64,000 bases of DNA from Mesocentrotus franciscanus (Eukaryota; Echinodermata; Echinoidea; Camarodonta; Strongylocentrotidae). Under the pieces are notes generated by a model, which was not told where the DNA came from, made no database searches, and saw only the letters and a program-made list of their open reading frames with translations. Location: the NCBI GenBank assembly GCA_037976565.1, contig CP137673.1:5344863-5408862 (forward strand), written 5' to 3'. Of this stretch, positions 21,178 to 35,500 are shown one piece after another (the first letter of the stretch is position 1; every line of letters begins with the position of its first letter). The position numbers and the translations under genes are program-made.

Positions 21178-23804
21178 CAATACATGAAGCCCGTTTTGAA
21201 AATTGAAAATATAAGACAAGCTTTTCATCGGTGATGATGATAGGGACACAGATTAAGCTTTTTCTTTTTCAAATTGGCAATACCGAATACTATTCGGTGT
21301 AATACTATTTCACCAAAGAGTAACTATTCTTCTTGAAAATTTGTGCAAAAAAAATGTTTCTTTTAAAGAGAAAAAATTTGCTCTTTTTTGTTTGCCAATC
21401 ATTTAGTAATTCAATTATACAAGTGTGCTGAAATCTTTGCTGAAATTAAAGATTTCTGCTTGTGCTTATGGTCTTTTTTTTAAAGACTGAATCAAAGTTA
21501 ATGGGTCAGGCCACAGAATAATGAAGTACCGGTAATGCCTGTATAGAGTACCGAAATGTGACGTCATACTGGCCAAGTTGTCAAGATAGCTGGTTCCAAA
21601 CAATCTTGTGCTGAACATTGGCGTGGTGATCACACCAGTGCCAAACACTGAGTTTGGCCTGCTCCAGCCCGTTACTTGAATGATTTTGCAGTGAACCTCG
21701 TGCGCAGGCTCTCTTGTTTTGAACCAGTAACCTGGACGATGAGCGAATATGACGTTAGCGCTTTGGTACTCTATACATAAATTGTAGCATCAGTTTGAGG
21801 AAAGGGATGATGGGTACAGCTGTGATTAGGTGTGACTCAGTAATGTTTGTTTGTAATGTTCTTTGTTGTATTGAGGTACATTGTATACATATCAACATGC
21901 TGCATGTGTGTACATGTGTGTGTGTGTTTGTACATGGTACATCGTTACATACACAGCTCATGACAGTGTTTAAACGACCGCACTCTCATCATTAATTGCT
22001 GCATGTATATTCACTCAGTACATTTTTAGCTCCCTTGTTTTAGTGCAGACTCATCCTTTAGCTACTTATTTCTCTATTAACTTCTTGATTATTGAACCTG
22101 AGATAAATTGGACTATTAGGCTACCAATCTGTGAAAAATGTGTGTCATATCGTATTTGACAGGTTGATAAGAACCTAAAAAATATACCAGCTGATCGTAC
22201 AGTGCTAATGCATGCCCTATTTAGATAGCTGTGGGTTATAAGCTCCTTACCGTACTTGATTTAGGATACGAAACGCATGTTTGATGTAAATCTACATGTA
22301 TGTGCATTGTCCACATGAAAAGGTATATGCATATATCTTTTATCATGCTCTCTCCTTTGTATCCCCATGCATGATGTACGAAATCTGATTTTTTAAATAA
22401 TTTGTGCAATAATTTTATTTTAATTTTTCATTAATTCATTTTGTGTTCAGAAAGGGAAAAACAAATTGGATTATTTTAGAGTATTGAATGTACAAATAAA
22501 TGTACATGTTCATGCAGTCAGCTACTTTAGATATAGACAGAGCGTATGATTTGAACATACATGTGTATCTTCAAATGTTTATGTTGCCATTTTTTACTAA
22601 ATGATATTACATGTACATGTAACATAATATTTGGACATGAGGTTGCTTGAATGGACAAAATAATTCTGAAATCTTATTTTTTCATTAAGTATGTTTTACT
22701 TCGATATTATATAGGGTAAAACCTTGTGTTAGAATTATCTTACATGTCAGAGTGCTATTAAAGAATCAACCAAAACTCAGTAATTTCGTTAAGTTCTCAA
22801 CCTGTGTTTTTATCAAATGTGCAGCAAATAGTTAAAACTTTCCAATGTTATTGTGGTCAGCAGTAGTGAATCATTAAGGCTTTTACATGATTTTGTGCTA
22901 TTTTAAAATGTCACTATCATATCAGCTGTTGTCACATCCTCAGTAAGGAAAAAAAGAATACATACTTATATTGTTGTCAGTTTTATAATAAAGAAAGTGT
23001 TAACCCTGTCAACACCAATAGTAGATGGACCATACTGTCTGCTTAGAGCTAGAGGTGTGTTTTGGATAAGGATTTCAAATTTTGTGATTTGACTTAGTAA
23101 ATTTTGCTTCAGAGCCTTAACAAATATACTAGATTCATGAAAATGAAGGGCAAAAATTCATGCACACATTGTGTCCATTTTTGTTGCATGCCCATTTTGC
23201 ATTTTATGCCAGCCATTTCATGAATGAAATAAAGCATGAAAGTCCTTAAATTGGCAACACTTTGAGAGGTTCAGAATCATTGTGTGTGTGTTTGTTTGTT
23301 TTTTCGATCAAAATTTACCATTTTTAAAACTTTTCAACAAAATTTCTACCTATGTGTATTGTGTTCAGAGGAATTGCATATTAATATTGGGACAAAGTGA
23401 TATGAAATGTATACCTACTACTGTTGCCAATTTATATAACAATATGTGATTAATTTAGCCCTTTAAAAAAAATCCCTGTTCTAAAATGGATCCAACCTTT
23501 TTCTGGCTTGCAACAAAGTCTATGCCATTTTATGTACATGGGTTAAAGCTACTCAAGGGTATTGAAGTTGAACGCATTTCGTATTTAATTTGTCATGCCT
23601 ACTGCCTGATCAAACAATCACTGATCATTGAGCCAACAGAGGTCAATATTAGCCCTTGGAATACTTTCCACGAGTAAGATTTAATCGACTGTAACTGCAA
23701 ATGAGTTGATGAGTCGTAGACCCTCTCACTATTGTTCATGTAGTGTTATGATTGGTTTTATGCCAACTGCGGTATTTTTGGTGTCGGGCAAGAGGTATTT
23801 TGCT

Positions 23805-23900
23805 TTTCAATTCAATTCAATTCGTATTTATTTCATTTCCAACAGAAAGATAAACAAAGGCACTACAGATATTATTACAGAAAGTAAATCTTGATAGGTA
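23805..23900 (-). mobile_element. Retrotransposon 3' end, minus orientation
   Basis: The complement ends in GAAATAAATACGAATTG plus repeated AATTG, the short-tandem tail pattern of non-LTR elements. The body is too degraded to classify. Confidence 0.4.
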
Positions 23901-24653
23901 TACAAATACACTGTATGAACATAATAGCATTATTAAAAGAAATGCTTTAATTTCTGAGGAAATGGGGGGATCCACTTTCAAATAATGCCCATTATATTTT
24001 ATTTATGTCCAGTCAGGAGAGTAAGGGTTTGTTGCCCATGGGTAGGAAATAACATAATAATTTTGTGCCATCTCATTTCTGTTTATGCCTCTGCCACCGA
24101 TAGTGGTTACAAGAGGGTTAGTTAAAGTTAGCATGTGGAAGAACATCAGGTTTATTAATAGTAATAAATCATTATATTCCATTTTTGTATAGCGCACATG
24201 ACATTTCAACATAACTTTCTCTATATGCTCCCAAAGGATTTTGGACACCATTACCCCAGTTCTTAGCTCCAACAACTACAGTAGCTCTCAGTGCGCACAA
24301 GGAATAAATCCTACCAGGTACCCACTTATACTACACCAGTAGTAGTTATGTAACATAACATGAGTAAGGAATGCTCTTAAGATGGTCTCATTTGTTTCTA
24401 AATCGGGTCCAAATAATTTTATCTCTTGGGCAGACTTGGACCAAACCTTTTTGGCCTCATGATTGTGACTTCATATATTCCTGTATCTGTGTACAGTGCT
24501 TATTAGTACAACCAGAAAGATTTGGTGGTATGACGTGATGGTTTAAAGACCAAAACCTCAAACGCACAATGAATCTTATTGCCTGAAAGTCTTCCAGAAT
24601 TATTTTAGACAATTTATTTCTGAATGAAAATTTACCACAAGTAATAATACTAC

Positions 24654-24835
24654 TAATGATAGTGGAGTCTGTATAGCCCTCATGTCTGGCACATTGCCAC
24701 TCCTAGCGCTCTGTTATTATTACCCTGGCTTCAGCACTGCTGCCATTACAGCGCTTGAGCATTTCAAGGAATTTATTCCGGCCAGGTACCCAACTACCCA
24801 TTTATCTCACCTGGGTCGAGTAATACAATTCTTCA
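24654..24835 (+). mobile_element. SINE fragment
   Basis: ATTACCCTGGCTTCAGC, GAGCATTTCAAGGAATTTAT, CCAGGTACCCAACTACC and CACCTGGGTCGAG are the ordered blocks of a dispersed SINE. Parts recur at 24290-24330 (AAGGAATAAATCCTACCAGG) and 40955-41110 (ATTACCCTGGTTGTAGCC). Confidence 0.5.
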
Positions 24836-25479
24836 GTTTATCTTGTAACAAATTGTCTTAATGTCATGATTGTCTCGTCGATCACCACCATCCATTGCAT
24901 AAAGAAATGTACAGTAAGTAAATAAAAGTATTAAACAACAGAATGATTGTACTGCACTGTGCTTCTACTGAAGATAAACATTGACAAATAGTTCAACCAA
25001 TTTGTACATGTATATATATCTGTCAGTCATATATGTATGTTCCATATTTTTACATCGGTTCTGAATTGATCTTACATCTTGTAGAATTGTTTTTTACGAC
25101 CTTTCGTACTATTATTTTAAGTTGAGTCTTCCATTCGTGTTGCCATGACTACAATATACATTTGTAATATTTACACATAAATTGATTAAGATTGCTGTTA
25201 AGATTGCCAAATCTTACACTGTTAATGATGAGGTCCAGTCAATGTTGTGTTCTTTTCAGTGTGTAGTTGGCATTTAGCATCAAGATTAGTTATACTTGGA
25301 GATCTGATCGGTTGTCATGGTGATTTAGTATCATGGTCTATTATCATTGGGTTGGAATGCATTATTCCTGTTAAAATACTGCATTTTGAATCATCCGATG
25401 ATCTTATCCTATCTTCAGTTGACTATTTAAAGATTTAATCAGTGCAAATACAGTTGATGATGATTGTTTTATCTAACTG

Positions 25480-25640
25480 CTAAGAAAGTGTGTGTATGCT
25501 GGTAAGTAAGCATCCAGGGGACCGATAGCTTTAAGTCCTCTCTGAGGGACTGGGGAATGAGGATTAATGCCTTACTAAAGGGCACGAGTGCATTGACATG
25601 GTTTCGAACATGGGACCTGCCGAATACGAGATCACTGCTC
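25480..25640 (-). mobile_element. SINE-like repeat with tRNA-like head
   Basis: The minus strand reads GGTAGAGCAGTGATCTCG, then CAGGTCCCATGTTCGAAACC, which are A- and B-box-like. The adjoining CCAGGGGACCGATAGCTTTA (25514-25533) recurs as CCAGGGGACCGACGGCTTTA at 35112-35131. Confidence 0.55.
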
Positions 25641-26476
25641 TACCTTCGGGGTTGCATGGGGCATGCTCCCACTCTTATTTTGACAAAGTCCCAAAGTCAT
25701 GCATGTGTAGGGATTCTTACCCCCCATTTTAAAATCCTGGATATGCTACTGCTACTGACTAACAGGCGTTATGGCCTTCCCTCTGACCTTGTGAACTCTC
25801 ACAAGTAACTGACCTTTTGGGGGTCTATTTTATACGTTGCAGTTGTTGCCAGATCATAGTTATGATCATCATGATCAATAGACCATTTTTGTAATGTACT
25901 CAAATTTGATGCACAAATCTTTGTTAAGTGAGTCGTTACAAATGATTTCATTCACCTGTTACAAATAATTGTATTTTATTTGTCAGAATGCGAATTGCAT
26001 ACACTAATTGTTGCTATGTAGGACAAACATTATGGCTTGTCCTACCTAATGACACGTTATGTATGCAATTGCTTAGGTACTTAAAATGGCTGACGTTTGC
26101 ATTCTCAGTCCTTTTATACGTTTCCTTTTCTAATTAAGTGTTCATCAAAAAATAGTTCAAATTTGGTGCTCTTCAATTGCATAATTGATGTAAATGATAT
26201 TCAAATTACATTATCAGGTATCTGAATGTTGATCAAATTGACTAAAGTTCGACTTCTGTGTACCATCTATAAGAGTTTTATTGTATAAACAATTAAAAAT
26301 ATACATATAATGCTACAATGCACATTTCGTTCCTGTATGATAAATTGTTGGCTTTTCAGCTTCCAATTAGTCTCTCAGCAGAGTAATGAAAATGAGCGAG
26401 TGAGAGACGGAGCAAGGAAAAGAGAGATAGAGACACAGAGGTGGTAGAAGAGTGATCCAGTTTATGAAGATTAGAG

Positions 26477-26890
26477 AGAGAGGTAATGATGATGATGATG
26501 GTGATGATGATAATGATGATGGTGTTGATGGTGATGATGATAAGGATGATGATGATGGTGATGATGATGATAAGGATGATGATAAGGATAATGATGGTGA
26601 TAAGGGTGATGATGATGTTGATAAGGATGATGATTATGATGATGGTGATGATGGTGATAAGGATGATGATGATGGTGATAAGGATGAGGAAGATGATGAT
26701 AAGGATGATGATGGTGATAAGGATGATGGTGATGATGATGGTGATAAGGATGATGATGATGATGATGATGGTGATAAGGATGATGTTGATTATGATGATG
26801 ATGATGGTGATAAGGAGGATGATGATGATGATGATGGTGATAAGGATGATGATGATGATGATTATGATGATGATGATTATGATGAATGTG
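26477..26890. repeat. Long GAT/GGTGAT microsatellite
   Basis: About 410 bases of GATGAT broken by GGTGATAAG units. It creates an Asp/Lys-rich frame (26452-26910) and a Met-rich one; both are compositional. Confidence 0.95.
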
Positions 26891-27011
26891 GTAAAAACTA
26901 TGTGTCTTAGGAAAAAGGAAGATAGAAAAATCCTAGAGTGAAAATAGAATAAGAGAGAGAGAAAAAAAAAAGTACAATAGAGAAAAGTGGAAAACAGAAG
27001 ACCACAAAGCA

Positions 27012-27045
27012 GATAGAGAGAAGAGAGAGAGAGAGAGAGAGACGA
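27012..27045. repeat. GA dinucleotide repeat
   Basis: AGAGAGAAGAGAGAGAGAGA run inside a purine-rich stretch (26930-27130). Confidence 0.8.
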
Positions 27046-28265
27046 GGGCAGATAAGAAGAGTAGAATGAGGAAACGGTAAAGATTACAAAACTGAGAGAG
27101 AAAGAAATGAAAGAAAGAAAGAGGGGGTGTCAACATAATCCAAACCTTTTTAATCAAATCATTGTCATTGAGAAGCCAATGGTATGCCGACAAGAAACCC
27201 ATGACAATAGTCATGTTTGCTTAAGAACTTGCTTCCCTCCCAATGCACCTTTGTGATGTCCTCCGTCTCTTTCACTTTTTTTTTCTTCTTCTATTCAGTG
27301 AAGCACAATTCGTGGATTCGGTAGATTTAGCCTGTGGAATTATAATCCAAATTGTTCGCTCAGAAGTTATTCATAACAGAAAATTCACTCATGCAATTAT
27401 CTCTTTTGTGAATATCATATTGCTTTCGATCGAGGGCAAATTGCGTCCTCGTTTGCAAAGCCTCGTTTAGAAATAAATCACAATCGTCCTTCATTCATTA
27501 ATTTAATTGTTTGAAATATCTAGTCTATTTCATATATTCATCGTTTTAGCCATTTTATTCCATTTCTCAATTCATCCAAGAGTAATAAAATGTATTTCAT
27601 TTATCCATTGGATTCTGATTATAATGGTTTTAACAGGTGGCAAGGGCCTTCCACGGGACCGTGTTATAATGAGCACGAAGCAGAGCTTACAATCATAAAG
27701 TCCATAGAGATTGAATACCAGCTATTTTATGAATAGTATTTTTCCCAAATCGTCTGAAATCGGGTGATTGGAAGATGTATGACCACGTCTGCACTCGAAA
27801 CTCGACGTCAACCATCGACTCGAGACTCAAGTCAATACAACTCATTGCATTTGAATCAAACAAATGGGGGGGGGGGCTAATTTACAGCAGAACTGGAAAG
27901 TTGTGACATGTCTTTGCAGACATTTCCAGTTACCATACCCCAGCACAATACATCTCAATGCGTTTGAATCAAACAATAGTTTTCTATTGCTTTTGTAAAT
28001 ATTAAATGTACCAATCATCGCAGTCTACCATTATCAATTGATGAGATGAGTTTATTGATGAATTGACAATTCATTATCAAAATTGCACCCTCGAACTTCA
28101 ATTTTCAGTTCATTTCTCCCATTATAAGCTTTACACGCTTACGTTGTCTCGCATTATCACATACCCATCATTCGACATTCCCTGGAATCTTTCTTTGTGA
28201 TGTTTTTAATATATTATACATCTCAAATGTCATTTTGTCTGCTCTACAAAATATCGCTCTCTTAA

Positions 28266-28654
28266 AGATAAAGTTGAGTTCTGGTCATGCAATTGCATTG
28301 TGAAAGAAACGGTGTGGAATCGATCAGAAAAGATTGATCATCTAGCATATAAGTAGCCTATTGGTGTGTACTGCAAGGTTCTGGAATCATCAAAATGATA
28401 AGAAATGTGGCCCAGTCTTACTAAAGTTACAAGCACTGTACACAGAAAGATATATATGGGGCTACACGATCATGTGGCATAAAAATCCGTTCCGATTTTT
28501 ATGTTGTTACATGCCATGTTTAGAATATGAAAGCATTTGAAGAGCCATGCTTTTCAGGTAACATTCTTTATCTGGTGTTCTTCCACACTTTCATAATAAC
28601 AATGATAACGCTCACAAATTAATTTTCACCTCTTCCCAGAACTCAACCTTCTCT
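28266..28654. mobile_element. TTAA-flanked MITE, copy 1
   Basis: TTAA (28262-28265), then AGATAAAGTTGAGTTCTGG at the left; CCAGAACTCAACCTTCTCT at the right. The interior matches 42076-42443 in opposite orientation (GGTTCTGGAATCATCAAAAT, ATCCGTTCCGATTTTTATG). The right flank is TTAT, so its duplication has decayed. Confidence 0.75.
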
Positions 28655-29458
28655 TTATCTTTGGGAACATTTTGTCTATCTTAGAAAACTAAGTATATAC
28701 CAAGTTCAAAATCAAGTCCGATCGAGGGACGCGCTCCTATACTCAAATTGTACTTATCATTTCAAAGAATATAGGGGAAAAGAACATTTCCATTTCCATT
28801 TCCAAAGTTGGACGTTACATTGGTGTTCTGTTATGAAACATGAATGTGTGTGTACAATTATAAATACATGCTATAACATTGCTTGAACGTTTTCTGAAAA
28901 TAAAAATGTAGCCCTTTAATTATTATGTAAAGCAGCTTAAGGTGGAAACTGAAGTTGGGCGCCAAAACAAACGCGAAGTTTACTATTATCGATATCAGCG
29001 CATACGTGTAGTTTGTACACGAAGGCAGGTAAGTTTGTTCTCATTTAACCGCTGCTCGTAATATAAATAAATCTGTTCGCATTCTATCCAAGCCAATGAC
29101 AATCGTCGAATATTTTCTGTATTATATATCAAATGTCAACATATTTTCCTCCTTGATAAGTTTGCACATCTCACTCAGGCCCATTCAAAGGAACCACCGT
29201 GCGATCGACACTAAAGCATTATGACTGCATGAGTGAAGTTCTTTTGTAGTGAGTCAGGACTGCTTCTAGCTCTGTATATCTGATCATGGACTCAACTTGA
29301 TTTTGCTGGGGGATGAGCTGGCGAATCGTTTCTGGATCTCGCTTTTTGTCTTTTTCTAAACTCTATCCGGTTATCAATCAAATGAAAACACTCATGGATA
29401 CGGAGATATAGATAGGACGAATGACTTGTCGAGGATTTATTTGACAGTCCCCAGTGTG
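28655..29458 (+). promoter_or_regulatory. Probable promoter and 5' untranslated region of the fibropellin-like gene
   Basis: No other gene intervenes before the ATG at 29459. AAGCCAATGAC (about 29091) is CCAAT-like; no convincing TATA box is seen. A short upstream ORF (29421-29444: ATG, six further codons, TGA) precedes the main start. The transcription start cannot be placed from sequence alone. Confidence 0.3.
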
Positions 29459-29537
29459 ATGGCCTCTGAAAGTGTGTCGCATATAGCTTGTGGATTATGT
29501 ATAACCCTCTTCCTGATTTGCGCAGTAGCAGCACAAG
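29459..29537 (+). CDS. EGF1: Fibropellin exon 1: signal peptide
   Basis: 26 codons plus one base: [12 protein letters not shown], then the hydrophobic core [13 protein letters not shown] and Q. The donor is GTTGGT; phase 1. A TTG-initiated extension upstream is not needed. Confidence 0.85.
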
Positions 29538-32514
29538 GTTGGTTGTATTGTAGTATTCACATGGATTATTATACTTATAGTTCACATTTAGAGGAGATCT
29601 GCTTCCTGTTTTGACGTTGTCATTTGAAAGACATACTACAAATGTATTAATCAATAATTCCGTGACGTATTGATACTTACGATTTTCTTTGCTTGTTCAA
29701 TGATTTGCTGACTTTTGGATGCACCTACTATCCTTCATTTTCAATAAAAATAGCAATAATAATTGTTAATGACAGGCGTAGGCGTAAGATGTGGGTTTGG
29801 GAGTGGCGGGGAGAGGCTGCAGCCCCCTCCCTTGAGAACTTTGAAAGTACCAACTTTCAGGCAGCATGGATCTTTGTATCACACTATCGCAAATGTTTTG
29901 AAGAAATCAACTCAAAGGCAATTACAAATATAGCCTTTCATGTATGATCTGAAAGAAATCATGTTCGGATTATGTAATACGTCAATGAAATGTTCGTACT
30001 TTTCAAAAGTGGTGGACAAGTAATCTATCTATGTAATATACATCGTTTAAAGAGATTATTCTCTATCGGGACCATCCCGGTAGATCAACAGCCCACGAGA
30101 CCGATAAAGCAAAGAAAAGCATTAGCCAATGATAAGGGAAGATAGAAAATGTCGGTCTCGTGAACCGTCGGTCTTTTGAGCCCTGAAAAATGCCCTCGAG
30201 ACCGACACTGTCGGTCTTGTGGACTGCCATTCTCTTGTCATGGGATGTAGCCTCGTTTATCTACTCCTTATTTGTGATTACATGCGTTAACTTGGACAAA
30301 ACGCAATATCCAACGACTTTTTTTAATTCTAAATAGATGACAATATAACTATTTTCGCACAAAGTTATTTTGGGAAGTATCACAGCAGAGCTTGGGCGTC
30401 ATGAAGCTTTTTCTAGAGTTGAATAATGGGGAATATCGGAACAAGCTTTACCTTTCCCGCCATCTCATATGTATGGCTCAGTATAGTAATTGAAACCTTG
30501 CCTATGCTAACTATATACTGCAAGTAACATGTATTACAGGTGTAAACAATTACTTTATCACCGAAACATCTTGTGTGTTATACAGCACAGGTGGTGGCAA
30601 GCACACAATACATAGATCATAAAAAGTTGTGGTTTTCTAAAGATTTTCCTCACTGATTTATGGTTGTGGTTGGTGTTTAGAAAAGGTAACGCGCAGAAAG
30701 CGTGCTCCACACTCAGTGGAGCGTGAAACAAACATATTTCACGGTCATATCTTGAGATGTATAGCTCTTGGCGATACAATTTGGCTTTTAACCTCTGTGA
30801 CAGCATGAGGTATAAGTCAGTAAAGAGATTAATCTGGAGAGTGTTTCACAAAGACTACTATAGACTTTAAGTTGGACTTAACTATGGCAGGCCGTTCATG
30901 CCACTGTTTTGCTCTCACCATTATGATCTTTAGATAATGTTTTTTCTTCAATAATGAATTATCAAAAAATCTAAATTCTGTAGATTTGTGACCACGATTT
31001 TTACGTCCCTTGAGAGACCAATGCCACTAAATGGTGAGAGCAAACAGTGGCATGAAAGGCCTGTCATAGTTAAGTCCAACTTAAAGTCGATCTTAGTCTT
31101 TGTGAAACACACCCCTTGATCTGCTAGTTTCCTAACTATCTTAGAAAGTGAATTACATGGGGAAACCCAGTTGACTGACACCGATACCGTTAGCCCAGGT
31201 GAACTCTCAGACAAGTTGCAAGAAGTTTGACGAGACCGAAGACCGTAAAGGCCGACAGCCTAAGTGATCAACGACCCATGAACGTGATGAACAAACGAAG
31301 AAATTGTCGGTCTCATGGACCAGTGGGTTATTTAGGATTGTGTTTAATAAAAGGGGCCCTATTGTGAAACAAAATCCTGAAAAGAAAAGAGATATGTGTG
31401 CAAGAGTGGGTTTGAAGGGGGACACAATCTGGTCGTGCCCCCTAAAATCCGCCACTTTTATGAACCATCGGTCTCCTGGATATTCGGTGAACGGCGTTGA
31501 TGATGAATATAGGAATAAGATATGATACTTTAAGAAATGTGGTGGTACGAGGATAACGACTTTTAAGGAAGGTAATTTTGTTTCTAATATTTATTTAACC
31601 TCACATTCTCCATGGGTGAGCCCTATCCCCAAAATAGACTAACCGTCCTCCTATACGCCAAAGTGCAAACCAGTGCTGTTCAAATAGCTTTGAAAGGCCA
31701 TGCGAGGACACATTTTGGCGTCAGTTGTTCGGTCAAACAAAATTAATTTCCCCTTGAAATACACTGCCCATCTTTGGTATTATGTAATTATTCTTAGGTC
31801 TATCATTATAGTAAATGTTTAAGGAATTGGTAGTATTAAGTAAATACCTTTCAGCCATTCACACAATGTGCACATCAATCTTCATTTTAGCAAATTTGAT
31901 ACAAAAAATAATAGTCATTCTCTAGAATAAGAATAAATTAAATCAACATTTGACATACTTCAAGCGCATTACAATATCTGACATATGTTAAAAACATATT
32001 TTTCTGTAGAAAAAAAAAATCAATGCTGTGAAAACTATAGAAATGATATGCCCCGGTGCACTTAACTTGTTGTCGAGCTTATTACCCCCACGATTACAGG
32101 TGTAATGCCTGACTAGAAGTTAAACAAATTTGTTCTTTTCCCACAGATATCTATTTAAAGTTCTTTCATGATAAGGCACGGAAGGTTACCCATTTATTTC
32201 ATTCACAAAAAGGGGATCACAAAAGCCACATCTAGTTCCAATGAATGCCATGCCATCCAGTGGTGACCTCCAAATAGAATACAAAAGACTGAGGGCAAGG
32301 TTGTTCATGTACCCGCACTCACTAAATTCCCCAAAGTTTAATGTCACTGGCGGCGCCCGGAATGAAAATTGAAAATTGAGGGTGGGGTGGGTGAGAGTGC
32401 ATTGTGTGAACACTTAAGAACGTTAGGGCAAGGTGACCCCTGTTAGGTTACAGAGGTTACATTAATTTTGTGTGTTTTGTTTGTATTGCACTTTAAGTAA
32501 GTGCGCTTTATAAG

Positions 32515-32582
<68 letters not shown>

Positions 32583-35500
32583 ACTGTCCAGGAAAAACAC
32601 GGCTATGAGTCAGGGGCTGGCCTGATAAATTTATGTTCATTAATTTGTATGGAGTGAATATACGAATATGAATGAATAGGTTGTGTTGGTTAGTGTCGTA
32701 TATTTCAAAATTTGACATTATAATTATTATCATTCCTGTCGTGTATTACTGAAGGCTTTTGAAACTCATTCGAGAGGTCCTTGGTTCCATCCCTTCTCGG
32801 TGCTTACATCCTTGGTCTATGTGTTTTACCCAGCACGTATGTCCCTCTCGACCCGTGTGTATTGATTAGGTAGCTAGCAGTGATGGGAAAATAATGATTG
32901 CATGGCTTTCATGAAAAGCAGTGAGCCCAGTCTGTGCAAATAAGACCATATCATTATTGGAGAATCGCGTTGTAAGAGCCATATTTAAGCTCATCAGAGT
33001 AAAACGCAATAATGAACAGAAAGCCGAAATCGAACAATTCGTCCCTCTCGAACATATCATAATAATTATTGTATGAGTTGAATATAGTTTTCGAAAACCC
33101 ATAACGATGCCCTACTGCAAACAAAACATAAAACATTGTCAAAGTAAAAATAATTAAGTGTTGCTCTTAACGATACGGCGAAATGCTTGCAAACAATAAT
33201 TAATTTGCCATAGTCGTTTCAGTGATTGATTCATAATAGCGTCAATGATTAAAGCGTTTGAGCTGGAGAGTACAAGTTATACGAGGAGTGATTGCTTGAT
33301 AGGAGCTATTGTGTTCACTAAAGGGACACAAAACTACTATGCATATTATTACAGGCAGTAGTAACATGAATAAGCCTGTCTGGAAGTCACATCAGCAAGA
33401 AATAAATCGAATAACACAATGTACATGTACAGTCAAACCTGCTTTAGTGACCACCTGTCTACAAAGACCACCTGTCTTCAAAGACCACATTTTTTGTTTC
33501 CCTTGAAAATGGTTTCTCAATGAAACATGTACTAAAGGAACCTGTCTACAAAGACCACCTGTCTACAAAGACCACATTTTTTGTTTCCCTTGAAAATGGT
33601 TTCTCAATGAAACATGTACTAAAGGAACCTGTCTACAAAGACCACCTGTCTACAAAGACCACATTTTTTGTTTCCCTTGAAAATGGTTTCTCAATGAAAC
33701 ATGTACTAAAGGAACCTGTCTACAAAGACCACCTGTCTACAAAGACCACTTTTTGTGTTTCCCTTGGGCGGTCGCTATAGACAGGTTTGACTGTATAATC
33801 AAATATTTGAACGGTCTTTCCTTCTCAATCGTTCTAACATTGCTGAGCCTATGCTTCTGATTTGTCATGTACTGCTTTCGTCATCATTAAAGCCCCTCAA
33901 AAGTGTTGGGAGCCCCAAAAATTGATGGCAAAATTTCACCTAAATTGTATAATGATGTGAACGAGGATGTCATTTAAGACACACTACTGCGAAGATTTTC
34001 AAAACAAATATTTTTGAGAACACGAATATTGAGGAGGAAGGGAAGAAAAAATTGGGTTTTCTGCGTACAACAGAAAACCCAGATTTTGCATTATTTTTTA
34101 TCAATATTCGACTTCAAACACGGTTTTTTTTTTTTGGGGGGGGGGAGAATCTTTGCAGAAGTGTGTGTTTAATGCCATCCTCTTTCACATCATTATAAAA
34201 TTGAAGTGAAGTTTTGCCATCCAACTTTTGGCAAATTTGGGGCTCCCAACGCTCATCACAACCTTAGTCAACAATTATCCTCATCATCATCATTATCATT
34301 ACCATTTTTACCATTATCACTGTCATCATCATCAACATCATCATCGCCGTCAACATCTTTATTTGTTATCATCATCATCATCACTAGTATCATCAGTATT
34401 GCCGTCCTTATTAGCATCATCATCATCGTCATCATCATCATCGTCATCATCATCATCGTCATCATCATCATCGTCATCATCATCGTCATCATCATCGTCA
34501 TCATCATCATCGTCATCATCATCATCGTCATCATCATCATCGTCATCATCATCATCGTCACCATCAACATCATCCAAATCATCACCATCAACATCACCAT
34601 GATCGTCATATTTAGCACCACCATCATTATAGTTATAATCTTCATCATCATCACCATCAATGTCATCATTAAAATCATCATCATCACTTCCACCACATCA
34701 ATATCATGAAATGTATCAGTATGCTTTTTAATAAATGTATCATCCCATTCCTGTTTATTTAATAATTTGTATTATCCTCCTACCGATGATCAGATCCTTG
34801 TGATAGTGCTCCTTGTTTTGCACCGTCTAACTGTGTGTCAGGAGGGGGTCGGTTCTTATGCCTGTGCTCCCAGAGCAGAGGGGATAGTCCTACCTTCTAT
34901 CAGGGAACTATCTGTGATCAGTCGACTCGTGAGTATTTCATCCTCTTTTATGCACTCCTAATCTAGCGTTACGTACCTTATCTGAAATTACATGCCTAAT
35001 GACAAGTTTCTTAATTGATTCGGTGTGAAAATATACAGAATATATATGCATATGGTTGGTCTGTTTGTTTTATACCTGACTGCTTAGAAAGCATGTGCTT
35101 GTAAGTAAGCAACCAGGGGACCGACGGCTTTAAGTCCTCTCCGAGGTTTAAGTTTAAGGCTTGTTCAGATATGCCGCGGTTAACCGCCGCAAAAAACTAC
35201 TGCTAATGGATGGCAACAAACGTCCCCCGCGTATTCACTGAGCTTTGTATATGAGATTCAGTATTAAACGTTACGCGCATTATACTTTAAGTCATAATTG
35301 AAAAAAAAACTCCGCAGTTTTGCCGCGTCATACCTGAACGGCTCTATTCGTTTCATTATGTCCTGGAAGCCTCAAGAATTTTCACTCTACACCAGATTAT
35401 TAGGCAGATGACATTTGTCGGATGTATACTGTATAAGAAAAAAACAAACAATAACCCAAACCGACAATGAAAATGATTTAAAATCATTTTAAATAAATAA

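Larger units (their letters stand above)
20416..24240. other. Intergenic stretch without recognised gene
   Basis: AT-rich, with many TACATGTA-type words. It holds a 37-bp direct repeat (21104-21177) and one retrotransposon tail (23805-23900). All open frames are short and resemble nothing I can name. Confidence 0.4.

Noticed and set aside
26452..26910. 152-codon Asp/Lys-rich open frame
   Set aside because: Produced entirely by a GAT/GGTGAT microsatellite; other frames of the same tract are equally open.
29426..29458. Upstream extension of the fibropellin start
   Set aside because: It begins with TTG, not ATG, and would place residues before a good signal peptide.
33520..33780. Frame with three 29-residue protein repeats
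   Set aside because: Internal 87-bp units of a MITE; 87 is divisible by three, so the frame stays open by chance.
34206..34709. Long Ile/Ser-rich and poly-Asp frames on both strands
   Set aside because: ATC microsatellite; no conserved domain or splice context.
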